Notes under the pieces: model-generated
Databases searched by the model: none
Seen by the model: only the letters and a program-made list of their open reading frames with translations
Told to the model about the DNA's origin: nothing
Shown here: piece by piece, positions 43,218 through 51,537 of the stretch
Layout: every line of letters begins with the position of its first letter
How positions within the stretch are numbered: position 1 is the stretch's first letter
Position numbers and translations under genes: made by a program
Assembly (NCBI GenBank): GCA_964476505.1
Contig: CAYZAW010000001.1
Span: forward strand, 1-64,000
DNA from: CAYZAW01 sp964476505
GTDB lineage: Bacteria; Bacillota; Clostridia; Christensenellales; CAG-138
Direction of reading: 5' to 3'
DNA: 64,000 nt

Positions 43218-44083
43218 TATTCCGCCACCTCGTTTTTGGTCATCAGTTTAATAAGGAAGTAGCCTACGATCACCATTACCGCAAACATAATGGAAGACAG
43301 CGTGGTGCCGATGGCATACCGCCCCAGCCCGAACTCCTTGTACACCGTTGTGTACAGCACCTCCGTTGCGTACCCGGGGCCGCCGTTTGTAAGCGCATAT
43401 ACCATATCGAACACCTTCAGGCCGTATATCACGTTCAATACGGTGGTAACGGTGATGGTGGGCATCAGCATGGGAAGCGTGATGGAACGGAACTTTTGCC
43501 AGCCGTTTGCCCCGTCGATATCGGCCGCTTCATAATAAGTGGGGGAGATGGATAAAATGCCGGCAATGAATATGGTCATGATGTAGCCCATGCCCTTCCA
43601 AACGTCCACCCCCATGACCGACCAGAAGGCGAGCTTGGGGTTAGAAAGCCATTTGGGGCCGTTGATGCCAAAGATGCGCAGGAATGTATTCATGAGACCC
43701 ATTTCCGGGTTTAAGATCGATTTGAATATCATGCCTGCGATCAGCGCGGACAGCACCGCAGGAATGTACATCACCGCACGGTGGAAGTTCAAAAGCCTGA
43801 TCTTTTTTGTGAGCAGCAGCGCCAAAAGCAAGCCGAGCACGTTCTTTAGCATGGTGGTAACAAAGGTGAACAGCACGGTATTGCCTAAGTACTTGATGTA
43901 ATTCTCTTCGGGGGAAAACACCTCCCGAAAGTTGTCTAAGCCAACAAAGTGGAGCGTATCCGAATACACGGACCAATCCGTAAAGGAGTACCCCACGCCG
44001 ATCAAGCCCGGCAGCACATATAACAGCGTGTATAAAATCAATGCGCCCAATACGAAGTAGGTTGGATATTGTTTCTTTTTCAT
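43217..44083 (-). CDS. Carbohydrate ABC transporter permease (MalF/UgpA type)
   Basis: A 288-residue six-helix permease. The N-terminal YFVLGALILYTLLYVLPGLI, the FVGLDNFREVFSPEENYIKY periplasmic region and the EAA loop ISPTYYEAADIDGANGWQKF place it in the UgpA/MalF group. FTLPMLMP-like (RSITLPMLMPTITVTTVLNV) and YGLKVFDMVYALTNGGPGYA follow. It forms the pore with the next gene for oligosaccharides delivered by the lipoprotein encoded upstream. The RBS is weak, and a long hairpin separates it from the binding-protein gene. Confidence 0.92.
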   Translation of the reverse strand: MKKKQYPTYFVLGALILYTLLYVLPGLIGVGYSFTDWSVYSDTLHFVGLDNFREVFSPEENYIKYLGNTVLFTFVTTMLKNVLGLLLALLLTKKIRLLNFHRAVMYIPAVLSALIAGMIFKSILNPEMGLMNTFLRIFGINGPKWLSNPKLAFWSVMGVDVWKGMGYIMTIFIAGILSISPTYYEAADIDGANGWQKFRSITLPMLMPTITVTTVLNVIYGLKVFDMVYALTNGGPGYATEVLYTTVYKEFGLGRYAIGTTLSSIMFAVMVIVGYFLIKLMTKNEVAE

Positions 44084-44120
44084 AGCAGTTACTCTCTGTT
44101 CATAAGGTATTGCTTTTATG

Positions 44121-44156
44121 GAATACGGACAAGTGAAGCGTCACTTGTCCGTATTC
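44121..44156 (-). other. 16-bp perfect hairpin between binding-protein and permease genes
   Basis: GAATACGGACAAGTGA (44121-44136) pairs perfectly with TCACTTGTCCGTATTC (44141-44156), loop AGCG. On the minus strand it is followed by CATAAAAGC, with no U-tract. It is likely an mRNA-stabilising or processing element that keeps binding-protein message above permease message. Confidence 0.6.
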
Positions 44157-44187
44157 TTGAAAGGGAAATCACATGAAGAACACTTGT

Positions 44188-45552
44188 TTATTTCCAAGCG
44201 TCGTCGCCTGCGGCGGCAGCTTGGTCGGCACGGTTTTTATCGATGTTGACCAGCATGGTCATGGCGTCGTTCTGGCCAAGTATCACGTTGGTGATCTCCT
44301 TGCCGATCTCCATCCACTGGGGATTGACGTACTTCACCGCGGTCTGGAAAACGGTGCCGTGGTCGGGATATGCGGCATAGAAGGCCTTGATCTCGTCAGA
44401 ATACTTGTCGTTCGCGCCGGAAATGGGGAGCATGTTGTACTTAGGCACGTTGTCGATCATGTATTGCAGGTTTTCGGGCCGGGCAAGGAACGCCATGTAC
44501 GCCTTGGCGGCATCGATGTTCTTGGAGCCGGAGAACACGAAGCGGGTGGGAACCACCGGGTTCATGTTGAGCGTTTGGTTATCTGCCAGAGGCATTACAA
44601 AGTATCCAACATCCTCCGCCGGGAAGTTCGGGTCAAGTGCGTTTACCTCGGTGGGGAAGCCCTGCTGGCACAGCACCATGGCGTATTTGCCCTCGGCAAA
44701 GTATTTGGCGGCATCGCTAAAGGCGTTGTCCATGTAATTGTCGCCCCAATAGCCGCTGTCTACCATGTCCTTGATCTGCTCTACGATGAGCTTTGCCGTT
44801 GCGCTGTCCGCAAACTTGGCCTGGTTTCCATTGAGCTTAGCGGCCATGCCCGGCTCCTTCTTTTCGATGGCGGGCCCCAATTCGGGGAACCACAGGGTAT
44901 GATGCCAACCGTCGGAAACTGCCTCGTACACAGGCGTTACGCCGGAGGCTAGTATCGCGTCGCAAACTGCTTTGAATTCTGCATAGGTCTTGGGAACCTG
45001 TAAATTGAGCGAACTGAATATCTTCTTGTTATAGGCGATGGCCCAAACGGCGGACGCATCCTGTACCGGCTGGCCGTATACCTTACCGCCCACGGAGACC
45101 TCGGCAGCCGCCAAGGGGTCTAAGCGGGTCGTCCATTCCTCAGCGGAGAGGTCAACTGCGTTCTTTTCCACGTTCAACTGCGAAATGATATCAAACTGGC
45201 CTGCCTGTGAGCCGAACAGATCCGTGCATTCCCCCGTGTTCAGCTTGGTCAGCAGCAGATTGAAATACTGATCGGAAGGTACGATCTGGTAATCCACCTT
45301 GATGCCGGTTTCCTGTGTGAATTTCTCACCCAGCTCGATCTCCGCGTCCATGACCCAGTCTTGGCTGGCCATGTACGTCAGCGTAATGTCTTGCTTTTGT
45401 TCGGGCGCGGCAGCCGGAGCCTCGGGGGCGGCGGCAGGGGCAGGGGCCTCGGCAGGCTCTGCGGCGGCGGGCGCGGGTGCGGGCGCAGCTTGGCAGGCGG
45501 CTAGGCTCATCAGCAGCATAACAGCCAGAATAACGGTTAACAGTTTTTTCAT
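44188..45552 (-). CDS. Carbohydrate-binding lipoprotein of the CUT1 ABC transporter
   Basis: A 454-residue family 1 extracellular solute-binding protein. The signal KKLLTVILAVMLLMSLAAC ends in lipobox Cys20, followed by an Ala/Pro/Glu-rich linker of ~35 residues, then DITLTYMASQDWVMDAEIEL, VPSDQYFNLLLTKLNTGECT, AYNKKIFSSLNLQVPKTYAE, FAEGKYAMVLCQQGFPTEVN and ARPENLQYMIDNVPKYNMLP. It captures an oligosaccharide outside the cell for the two permeases downstream. ATG 45552 has GAGGAGGA four bases upstream; the frame is open further but lacks an RBS there. Confidence 0.93.
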   Translation of the reverse strand: MKKLLTVILAVMLLMSLAACQAAPAPAPAAAEPAEAPAPAAAPEAPAAAPEQKQDITLTYMASQDWVMDAEIELGEKFTQETGIKVDYQIVPSDQYFNLLLTKLNTGECTDLFGSQAGQFDIISQLNVEKNAVDLSAEEWTTRLDPLAAAEVSVGGKVYGQPVQDASAVWAIAYNKKIFSSLNLQVPKTYAEFKAVCDAILASGVTPVYEAVSDGWHHTLWFPELGPAIEKKEPGMAAKLNGNQAKFADSATAKLIVEQIKDMVDSGYWGDNYMDNAFSDAAKYFAEGKYAMVLCQQGFPTEVNALDPNFPAEDVGYFVMPLADNQTLNMNPVVPTRFVFSGSKNIDAAKAYMAFLARPENLQYMIDNVPKYNMLPISGANDKYSDEIKAFYAAYPDHGTVFQTAVKYVNPQWMEIGKEITNVILGQNDAMTMLVNIDKNRADQAAAAGDDAWK

Positions 45553-45758
45553 AGCTTCCTCCTCGATTTGACGGTTTAGAATGATAGATGTTTGCTTGTT
45601 GGAAACAGTGGTCTGTAACATAGATTGAGCTCATATCTGTTATGCTGCTATTGTATCCTGCGGTTTTGCCGGTTGGAATGGATATTCCTCGTCAGATTCT
45701 TGTGATTTTTTAACCGTGTGTAACAGCATGCCTGTTCCCTTCCGGCGCATGGAATACC

Positions 45759-45788
45759 TTGACAAACGTTTTACCATCTGTCTAGAAT
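45759..45788 (+). promoter_or_regulatory. Promoter of the YesM/YesN operon
   Basis: -35 TTGACA (45759-45764), 18-base spacer, -10 TAGAAT (45783-45788), 58 bases before the kinase start codon. Confidence 0.55.
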
Positions 45789-45845
45789 GAATTGCACAGA
45801 TCCTTTCTTTCGCACACGGCGATACGGCGTTTAGGAGAATCAAGC

Positions 45846-47627
45846 ATGAAACACAGCCGCTCTGTTAGAACTGCATTGTTATTTGGATGCTCCGCCATCA
45901 TCCTGCTTTCTTTTTGCGCCGTGGCTGTGCTGTATATCGCCACAGAGGTGCCAAAGCTCAAGGAGCAGACGCTTGCGGTACTCACGCAGAACAGCAGTGC
46001 CATTGCCTCCGCTATGGACTTGGAGCTGGAGCAGATGAGCACCGTGGCGCTCAACATTGCCTATTCTACGCAGATCAAGGATCACTTTTTTAGCGCGTCT
46101 CTCACCCCGCGGGACTTTCCCACCTCGGAGGACGCGTATATACTAACGGACGTGCTGACCACGCTGATATTTCCAAACCGCCCTGTTGACCAGATCAACC
46201 TGTACGGAAAAAGCGGCGCGGTAGCCTCCTCCGGGCTGTATAACCGCATTGCAAACGGCGACCCGTCGCTGTTGCCGTGGTATGCGGAGGTGACCGCCTC
46301 CCCCAAGCATCAGGCCTTTCTTTTTACCGCCCAAGACCCGATCATCTCCAAATACTCCACCGGCGTTTACGGCAAACAGTTCATTTCCTTTGCCATGCAG
46401 AACTATGATACCTTCAACAATCCCTACGGCTATATCGAGATCAAGCAGCGCTTGAGCCGGGTGATCTCCGCCGCCATAGAATACCGCAGCGTATACGGTG
46501 AAGAGGTGTATATCTTCGACAGCAACGGCACATGCCTTTTCCCGCTTGACGCACAGCCCGACGCTTCGCTGCTGGCATTGATCAATGATCCGGAGGAGCA
46601 GGAGGCGCTATCCTCCGGCGCATATACCGACAAAGACCGCACGGTGTTGTGCATCCCCTCCAAGCGGGGCGGCTTTCAAACCGTGCTGAGCATTGGGGAA
46701 AGCCAACTGCTGCAGCCGGTGCGGGCGTATACGCTCAATATCCTCTCCATTACGGTTGGTGCGCTGATCTTTTCTCTATTGGCAACGTATTTTATTGCCA
46801 GACGAATTACCGCGCCCATCAATGCCCTTTGCGCTCAACTGGGCGAGGTAGACCTGTCTCACGCCGTTGCGCTTTCGCCTGCCGACTCTAAGCTTACGGA
46901 AATAGAAACGCTGTACGATGCGTTTTATCACATGCAGAACAAGCTGAAGGAAAGCGTGGATAAGCAGATGCTTTTGCAGACCCAAGAAATGCAATCCCGC
47001 ATGCTGGCGCTGCAATCCCAAATGAACCCCCACTTTTTGTTCAACAGCTTGGCAGCCATCCAAGCCATGGCAGACGAGGGCATGAACCGGGAGATCACGG
47101 TCATGTGCCAGTCCATGTCCCGCATATTACGCTATATCTCCTCCGACACCGAGCAGGAGGTGTCCGTTAAGGACGAGCTTCGCCATACGGAGGATTACCT
47201 GCTTTGCATGGCCACCCGGTATCAGGGCGATCTGTCTTATACCGTTAACGTGCCGGAGCAGGTGCAGCAATACAAGCTGCCCAAGCTTTGCATCCAGCTG
47301 CTGGCGGAAAACGCCATCAAGTTTACCTCCGCAAAGCGCCCGCCGTATTTCATCAGCATCGAGGGCGATGCGGACGATTCGCATTTTGAGATCACGATCA
47401 CCGATAACGGGCCGGGCTTCTCGGAGGAAACGTTAACGCTTTTGGAAAAGCAGATCGCCACCATCAACGAAACCGGCATACTGCCCTCACTGGAAATTCA
47501 CGGCATGGGGCTGTTGAACGTGTATATCAGGTACTGGCTGCTGCATGGAGACAATGTGATCTTCCGGTTCGGAAACCGAAAAACGGGCGGCGCGTATATC
47601 ACGCTGGGGGAGGTTTTTCATGCCTAA
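45846..47627 (+). CDS. Sensor histidine kinase (YesM/LytS-like, His_kinase family)
   Basis: A 593-residue membrane kinase. One transmembrane helix lies near residues 13-33, then a ~260-residue extracellular sensor of the dCache/YesM kind, a second helix (YTLNILSITVGALIFSLLAT), a HAMP linker (RRITAPINALCAQLGE), the phospho-acceptor His in LALQSQMNPHFLFNSLAAIQ, and the ATPase domain (LAENAIKFT, ITDNGPGFSEE, GMGLLNVYIRYWLLHG). Family members sense extracellular sugar, often through the binding lipoprotein. It is divergent from the CUT1 operon and overlaps its response regulator by 8 bases. ATG 45846 (AGGAG eight bases upstream) is preferred over 45792. Confidence 0.92.
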   Translation: MKHSRSVRTALLFGCSAIILLSFCAVAVLYIATEVPKLKEQTLAVLTQNSSAIASAMDLELEQMSTVALNIAYSTQIKDHFFSASLTPRDFPTSEDAYILTDVLTTLIFPNRPVDQINLYGKSGAVASSGLYNRIANGDPSLLPWYAEVTASPKHQAFLFTAQDPIISKYSTGVYGKQFISFAMQNYDTFNNPYGYIEIKQRLSRVISAAIEYRSVYGEEVYIFDSNGTCLFPLDAQPDASLLALINDPEEQEALSSGAYTDKDRTVLCIPSKRGGFQTVLSIGESQLLQPVRAYTLNILSITVGALIFSLLATYFIARRITAPINALCAQLGEVDLSHAVALSPADSKLTEIETLYDAFYHMQNKLKESVDKQMLLQTQEMQSRMLALQSQMNPHFLFNSLAAIQAMADEGMNREITVMCQSMSRILRYISSDTEQEVSVKDELRHTEDYLLCMATRYQGDLSYTVNVPEQVQQYKLPKLCIQLLAENAIKFTSAKRPPYFISIEGDADDSHFEITITDNGPGFSEETLTLLEKQIATINETGILPSLEIHGMGLLNVYIRYWLLHGDNVIFRFGNRKTGGAYITLGEVFHA

Positions 47628-48372
47628 AACATTTCGGGTGCTGGTGGTAGACGACGAAAAGCTTATTTGCAAGAACATTGCGCGAAGCATAGAAAAGGCA
47701 AGCACCGCCTTTGAAGTGGTATCGCTGGCGGGAGACGGCTTGGAGGCGTTGGAGCTGGCGCGAAATCTACTGCCGGACGTTGTGTTCAGCGACATCAAAA
47801 TGCCGGAGATGGATGGCATTGCGCTTATCCGCCAGCTGCATCAGGAGATGCCCAGCATCAAAACCGTAATGGTCAGCGGCTATGACGATTTTGAGCTGGC
47901 GCGCTCCGCACTGCGCAATCACGCCATAGACTACCTGTTAAAGCCTGTTAATCCGGAGGACTTGAAGCGCACGCTGCAAAAGCTGGAAAACGACCTGTTG
48001 GCGGAGCAAAAGGCGCTTTTGCCGCGCCGGGAGGACAGCCCGGCGGAGATCGCGGAACGCATCATGGCGTATCTGCGCCATAATTATGCGGAAACCATCG
48101 ATCTAACGCAGTTGGCGCAAAACTATAATTTTTCCTCTGCGTATCTTTCTAAAATCTTTAAGGAGCATGCGGGCGTTTCGCCCGTGCGCTATTTAACGGA
48201 TTACCGCATGAGCATTGCAAAAAAGCTGCTGCAGGGCTCCACGCTGCCGGTAAAAGACGTTGCCATAAAGGTGGGATATCCCGATCCCGTGCATTTTAGC
48301 AAAAGCTTTAAAAATGCCACGGGCGTTACGCCCATAACGTACCGCAGGCAGTTTTCCGAATGCGGCGGATAA
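47620..48372 (+). CDS. Response regulator with AraC DNA-binding domain (YesN-like)
   Basis: A 250-residue regulator. The receiver (1-120) has the acidic pair Asp11-Asp12, the phosphorylation site Asp58 in VVFSDIKMPEMDG, Ser in MVSGYDDFE and Lys in YLLKPVNPEDL. The C-terminal AraC domain (~145-245) has IDLTQLAQNYNFSSAYLSKI, FKEHAGVSPVRYLTDYRM and VAIKVGYPDPVHFSKSFKNA, TGVTPITYR. Phosphorylated by the preceding kinase, it most likely activates the CUT1/GH31 operon opposite. RBS GGGAGG lies within the end of the kinase gene. Confidence 0.93.
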   Translation: MPKTFRVLVVDDEKLICKNIARSIEKASTAFEVVSLAGDGLEALELARNLLPDVVFSDIKMPEMDGIALIRQLHQEMPSIKTVMVSGYDDFELARSALRNHAIDYLLKPVNPEDLKRTLQKLENDLLAEQKALLPRREDSPAEIAERIMAYLRHNYAETIDLTQLAQNYNFSSAYLSKIFKEHAGVSPVRYLTDYRMSIAKKLLQGSTLPVKDVAIKVGYPDPVHFSKSFKNATGVTPITYRRQFSECGG

Positions 48373-48403
48373 CAAGGACGGACGAACGCGCTTTGTTTGC
48401 CGC

Positions 48404-48432
48404 TTGTGCAAGGCGGCAGTACATGCTATGAT
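48404..48432 (+). promoter_or_regulatory. Promoter-like sequence before the YczE-like gene
   Basis: -35 TTGTGC (48404-48409), 17-base spacer, -10 TATGAT (48427-48432). The terminator hairpin at 48442 would then lie at the very start of the transcript, so one of the two must be conditional or spurious. Confidence 0.4.
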
Positions 48433-48441
48433 ATCGGTACT

Positions 48442-48483
48442 GGCTTTTTCCGTTTCTGTATCAAACGGAGAGGGCCTTTTTTT
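48442..48483 (+). terminator. Rho-independent terminator of the YesM/YesN operon (or leader attenuator)
   Basis: A 14-bp stem (48442-48455 with 48463-48476, three G-T pairs, loop of 7) is followed by seven T (48477-48483). It sits directly before the RBS GAAGGAG of the next gene. Confidence 0.7.
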
Positions 48484-48497
48484 GAAGGAGCCGGGTT

Positions 48498-49226
48498 ATG
48501 AAGAAGCATGTTTTTTATACGGAGGCCGCATATCTTGCCGGGATGGTATTGATCGCCATGGGCGTTGTATGGATGGAAAAGGCGGATTTCGGCGTTTCCA
48601 TGATCGTAGCGCCGGCATACATCCTGTACCGCTGGATCAACCCCATGTGGAGTACGTTCAGCTTTGGCATGGCGGAATACTGCCTGCAAGCGGTGCTGCT
48701 TGCGGTGCTGGCATTGGCAGTAGGGCGGTTCAAGTTGAGCTATCTGCTGTCCTTTGTAACGGCTGTGCTCTACGGCTTTTTGCTGGACGGGCTAATGGCG
48801 CTGGGCGCTTATCTTCCCTGCAGCGCGGTATGGCAGCGCGTGCTGTATTATGCGCTGGGCGTAACAGCGGGGTCGGCGGGGGTGGCAATGATGTTTCGCA
48901 CGTATCTGCCGCCGGAAGCCTATGAGCTGTTTGTAAAGGAGCTTGCCGGGCGGTTTTGCTGGAACATCCACAAGTGCAAGACCGTGTACGACTGCATCAG
49001 CTGTGCGCTGGGCGTTTTAATGAGCCTGCTGCTGTTTGGTGCGGGCAACTTTGTGGGCGTAAAATGGGGCACGATACTTTGCGCGCTTATAAACGGATTT
49101 GTGATCAGCCTGTTTTCCCGCTGCTATCAAACCCTTTGGACGTTTCAGGACGCGTTTTCATGGCGGACGTTTTTTGATGGGAAGCCGCCCGAGGCGGGGG
49201 ATACGGCAATCAAACAGAACGCTTGA
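48498..49226 (+). CDS. YczE/DUF6198-like integral membrane protein
   Basis: A 242-residue membrane protein with five to six helices: YLAGMVLIAMGVVWMEKADF begins with the conserved G-x-x-L/I-x-x-K-A-D-F/G motif, followed by GVSMIVAPAYILYRW, AEYCLQAVLLAVLALAVG, LLSFVTAVLYGFLLDGLM and a further pair near TVYDCISCALGVLMSLLLFG and GTILCALINGFVISLF. This matches the YitT/YczE-like group of unknown transport function, recalled as DUF6198. RBS GAAGGAG lies eight bases before the ATG. It probably follows its own promoter; the neighbours give no clue to a role. Confidence 0.75.
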   Translation: MKKHVFYTEAAYLAGMVLIAMGVVWMEKADFGVSMIVAPAYILYRWINPMWSTFSFGMAEYCLQAVLLAVLALAVGRFKLSYLLSFVTAVLYGFLLDGLMALGAYLPCSAVWQRVLYYALGVTAGSAGVAMMFRTYLPPEAYELFVKELAGRFCWNIHKCKTVYDCISCALGVLMSLLLFGAGNFVGVKWGTILCALINGFVISLFSRCYQTLWTFQDAFSWRTFFDGKPPEAGDTAIKQNA

Positions 49227-49230
49227 TTTG

Positions 49231-49239
49231 TGGTATAAT
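49231..49239 (+). promoter_or_regulatory. Extended -10 promoter of the YoaP-like GNAT gene
   Basis: TGGTATAAT (TG at 49231-49232, TATAAT at 49234-49239) is an extended -10 element, 38 bases before the start codon; no consensus -35 is visible. Confidence 0.45.
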
Positions 49240-49276
49240 CAATACAAAAGAAAACACTGTTAGGAGCAGATAACGC

Positions 49277-50038
49277 ATGGAGAACCAGCCTGCCGGTTTT
49301 ATCACGATCACCCCGGAAAATATAGCCTGCGAGCATCTGTGCTGCATCATCCGCAGCAAAAAGCCCCATCCGGGTGTGGAAGCCAAGCGGGAATGGCTGT
49401 CTGCACGGCTAAGCGAGGGGCATGTTTTTCGGAAGCTGAACGCAAAGGCAACGGTTTTTATTGAGTATGCGCCCCTTGAAACCGCGTGGACGCCCATTAT
49501 AGGAGAGAATTACTACTATATTTACTGCCTGTGGGTCTCCGGCGAATATAAGGGGAAAGGGTACGGCAAAGCGCTCTTGGAATACTGCTTGGCGGACGCA
49601 AAGGAAAAGGGAAAATCCGGCGTTTGCATGTTGGGGGCAAAAAAGCAGAAGGCATGGCTGACGGATCAGGCGTTTGCCAAGGGCTTCGGATTTCAAGCCG
49701 TGGACGAAACGGAAAACGGATATGAGCTGCTGGCGCTTTCCTTTGACGGAACAACGCCGCGCTTTACAAAAAAGGCAAAGGCAGCAGCAATAGAGGATCA
49801 AGCGCTTACGGTGTATTACGATATGCAGTGCCCGTATATGCTGCAAAGCATCGAAACCGTGCGGCAGTACTGCGAGGAGCGGCAGGTTCCCCTGTCGCTG
49901 ATACAGGTAACATCGCTAAAGCAGGCAAAGGAGCTGCCCTGCGTGTTCAATAACTGGGGCGTGTTTTACAAGGGCGCTTTTCAAACGGTGAATTTATTGC
50001 TGGACGTTACGAATATCAAACGGATATTGGAAAAGTAA
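49277..50038 (+). CDS. GNAT acetyltransferase with C-terminal YoaP domain
   Basis: A 253-residue protein. Residues ~5-165 are a GNAT domain (FITITPENIACEHLCCIIRS, IYCLWVSGEYKGKGYGKALL with the acetyl-CoA loop KGKGYGK, LADAKEKGKSGVCMLGAKKQ). Residues ~185-250 form the YoaP-type domain, which looks thioredoxin-like (TVYYDMQCPYMLQSIETVRQ, VPLSLIQVTSLKQAKELPCV, FNNWGVFYKGAFQTVNLLL), with a single Cys in QCPY. This architecture matches YoaP of Bacillus. The acceptor substrate is unknown. It is monocistronic. Confidence 0.82.
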   Translation: MENQPAGFITITPENIACEHLCCIIRSKKPHPGVEAKREWLSARLSEGHVFRKLNAKATVFIEYAPLETAWTPIIGENYYYIYCLWVSGEYKGKGYGKALLEYCLADAKEKGKSGVCMLGAKKQKAWLTDQAFAKGFGFQAVDETENGYELLALSFDGTTPRFTKKAKAAAIEDQALTVYYDMQCPYMLQSIETVRQYCEERQVPLSLIQVTSLKQAKELPCVFNNWGVFYKGAFQTVNLLLDVTNIKRILEK

Positions 50039-50133
50039 CAGCGGTATAGTAGGCTGTATTGCGATAATAAATATAAAAGGGGCTACAGCAAAACGAATAA
50101 GCTGCAGCCTCTTTATGCGTTCGGTGTTTCGGT

Positions 50134-50304
50134 TTACAGACCCTTGAAGAAGGAGCCTAAGAGCAGCAGGGCGTAGCCGGCTACCACAAACCAATAGTTG
50201 TAATCGGAAACAACGGGGATCTTTACGAAATTTGCCACGATGCCAAGCACGCCCAGAATGAGCGCCAGAATAAAGGTTCCGTTTTTCGGTGCGCTAAGTT
50301 TCAT
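50134..50304 (-). CDS. 56-residue membrane protein
   Basis: An ORF on the minus strand from ATG 50304 to TAA 50134: MKLSAPKNGTFILALILGVL begins the protein, then GIVANFVKIPVVSDYNYWFV, then VAGYALLLLGSFFKGL. There are two predicted transmembrane helices with a short loop containing Pro and Tyr/Trp. The RBS AAAGGA is 10 bases upstream. Similar two-helix proteins starting MKLSxPK are familiar as conserved short hypotheticals in Clostridia (from memory). No function is known. It lies in what would otherwise be a 400-base gap. Confidence 0.72.
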   Translation of the reverse strand: MKLSAPKNGTFILALILGVLGIVANFVKIPVVSDYNYWFVVAGYALLLLGSFFKGL

Positions 50305-50445
50305 AATGTATCATTCCTTTCACAAAATAAGTATTTTGTAACTATATTTTAACGCGAATCGGCAATAAAGTAAAGACTTGGGCATTGCGGAAAACCCGCG
50401 ATACATGCATTAATAAAAGCGGCGTTTGCAAAGGCGCTGCTACGG

Positions 50446-51270
50446 TTATTTCATGCTGTTAAGAAGCGCATCAAGCGCATTCTTTGCGTCTGCCGCAAAA
50501 TGGGTTTTTCCGGCCTCCTGTATCACAGCCTGATAGGTATCCTTTGCCAGCCCGTTTTGCTTGCGCCGGGCATAGGCATCTGCCAGCAGCATTTGAATCT
50601 CCAGCCGCCGCAGCTTGATGGGCGTATGAGACAGTACCTCCGAAAGTGCTTTATCGTCTGCCGCTTCTCCCGCTAAAACCAGCAGCCATTGTTCGTACAG
50701 CACAACGGTATTGCGGTAGTTGCGGGCTAAATCCCGGTTCAGCACGGCGGCCTTTTGTAGTACCTCCCGCAAGGAAGAAAGCTCCTGACTGCCCTGCTCC
50801 GCGTCGCCGGATAACAGCGCAAGCTCACAAAGCGTATCGTGAATGAGCGCCTGTACCGCCAAATCGTTTTTAGCGTTGCGGGTGGGAAGGGGGTCTATAA
50901 ACAGCGTTTGCTTTGCAAGCGCGTACTCCCCCTTGGCGGCGTACCCCGCCGCAAGATAGGAGGAGGTAACGGTACGCAGATGGCTGCTTGCAGGGAGTTT
51001 GCCGGGAATACTGCTGTATGTGCTTATGAACCGCTCCGGATCAAGCTCTACGTGCAAAATCCCAAGCAACTTTGCGTTGGCGTTGCTTGCAGCCATGTTG
51101 GCGGTAAGCGTGCTAACAACAAAGCCTAACGCCAATATCAGCACGCAGGTGATCAGGTTCAGCCAAATGGCGGTATTGGGGCGGGTGGATATGACCACCG
51201 CGCAAAGCGCCAGCGAAAGAGCCGTTCCGATGGCAACGATCCATTTAGACGAGCGAAAGCAGCGAATCAT
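50446..51270 (-). CDS. Membrane-anchored TPR-like protein of unknown function
   Basis: A 274-residue protein. Two hydrophobic helices at the N-terminus (residues 9-28, WIVAIGTALSLALCAVVIS; and 35-58, IWLNLITCVLILALGFVVST) are followed by a cytoplasmic or extracytoplasmic all-helical region resembling degenerate TPR repeats (YLAAGYAAKGEYALAKQTLF, LCELALLSGDAEQGSQELSS, MLLADAYARRKQNGLAKDTY). Such proteins act as scaffolds, but no partner is visible. It is monocistronic. Preceding 51271-51537 on its 5' side is shared with the MBL operon promoter region. Confidence 0.65.
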   Translation of the reverse strand: MIRCFRSSKWIVAIGTALSLALCAVVISTRPNTAIWLNLITCVLILALGFVVSTLTANMAASNANAKLLGILHVELDPERFISTYSSIPGKLPASSHLRTVTSSYLAAGYAAKGEYALAKQTLFIDPLPTRNAKNDLAVQALIHDTLCELALLSGDAEQGSQELSSLREVLQKAAVLNRDLARNYRNTVVLYEQWLLVLAGEAADDKALSEVLSHTPIKLRRLEIQMLLADAYARRKQNGLAKDTYQAVIQEAGKTHFAADAKNALDALLNSMK

Positions 51271-51419
51271 TGGGATACCTCCATATTACATTGCGTTTGT
51301 GAAAAACATTTCTAAACACTACCAACATACACATAACCGTACGGAAATACAAGCATTCTTGAGGGAAAAGAGAATTTTGAGTAATCGGCTCAAAATTTCC
51401 CGTGGAAAGACACACGCAA

Positions 51420-51466
51420 ATTGGTATATGTACCAATGCAAAAGAAGGGGAAAGATGCTATATTAT
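51420..51466 (+). promoter_or_regulatory. Inverted repeat and -10-like box ahead of the MBL-cdaR-gntP genes
   Basis: ATTGGTA (51420-51426) and TACCAAT (51431-51437) form 7-base arms around TATG, followed by TATTAT at 51461-51466. The position fits an operator upstream of the plus-strand genes; the CdaR-like protein is a possible ligand but is not proven. Confidence 0.4.
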
Positions 51467-51537
51467 AAGAAAACAATGCAAATCAAAAATATACATTTTT
51501 TGGTTTTCGTTATATAGCACATTCTCTTTGGAGCGTA

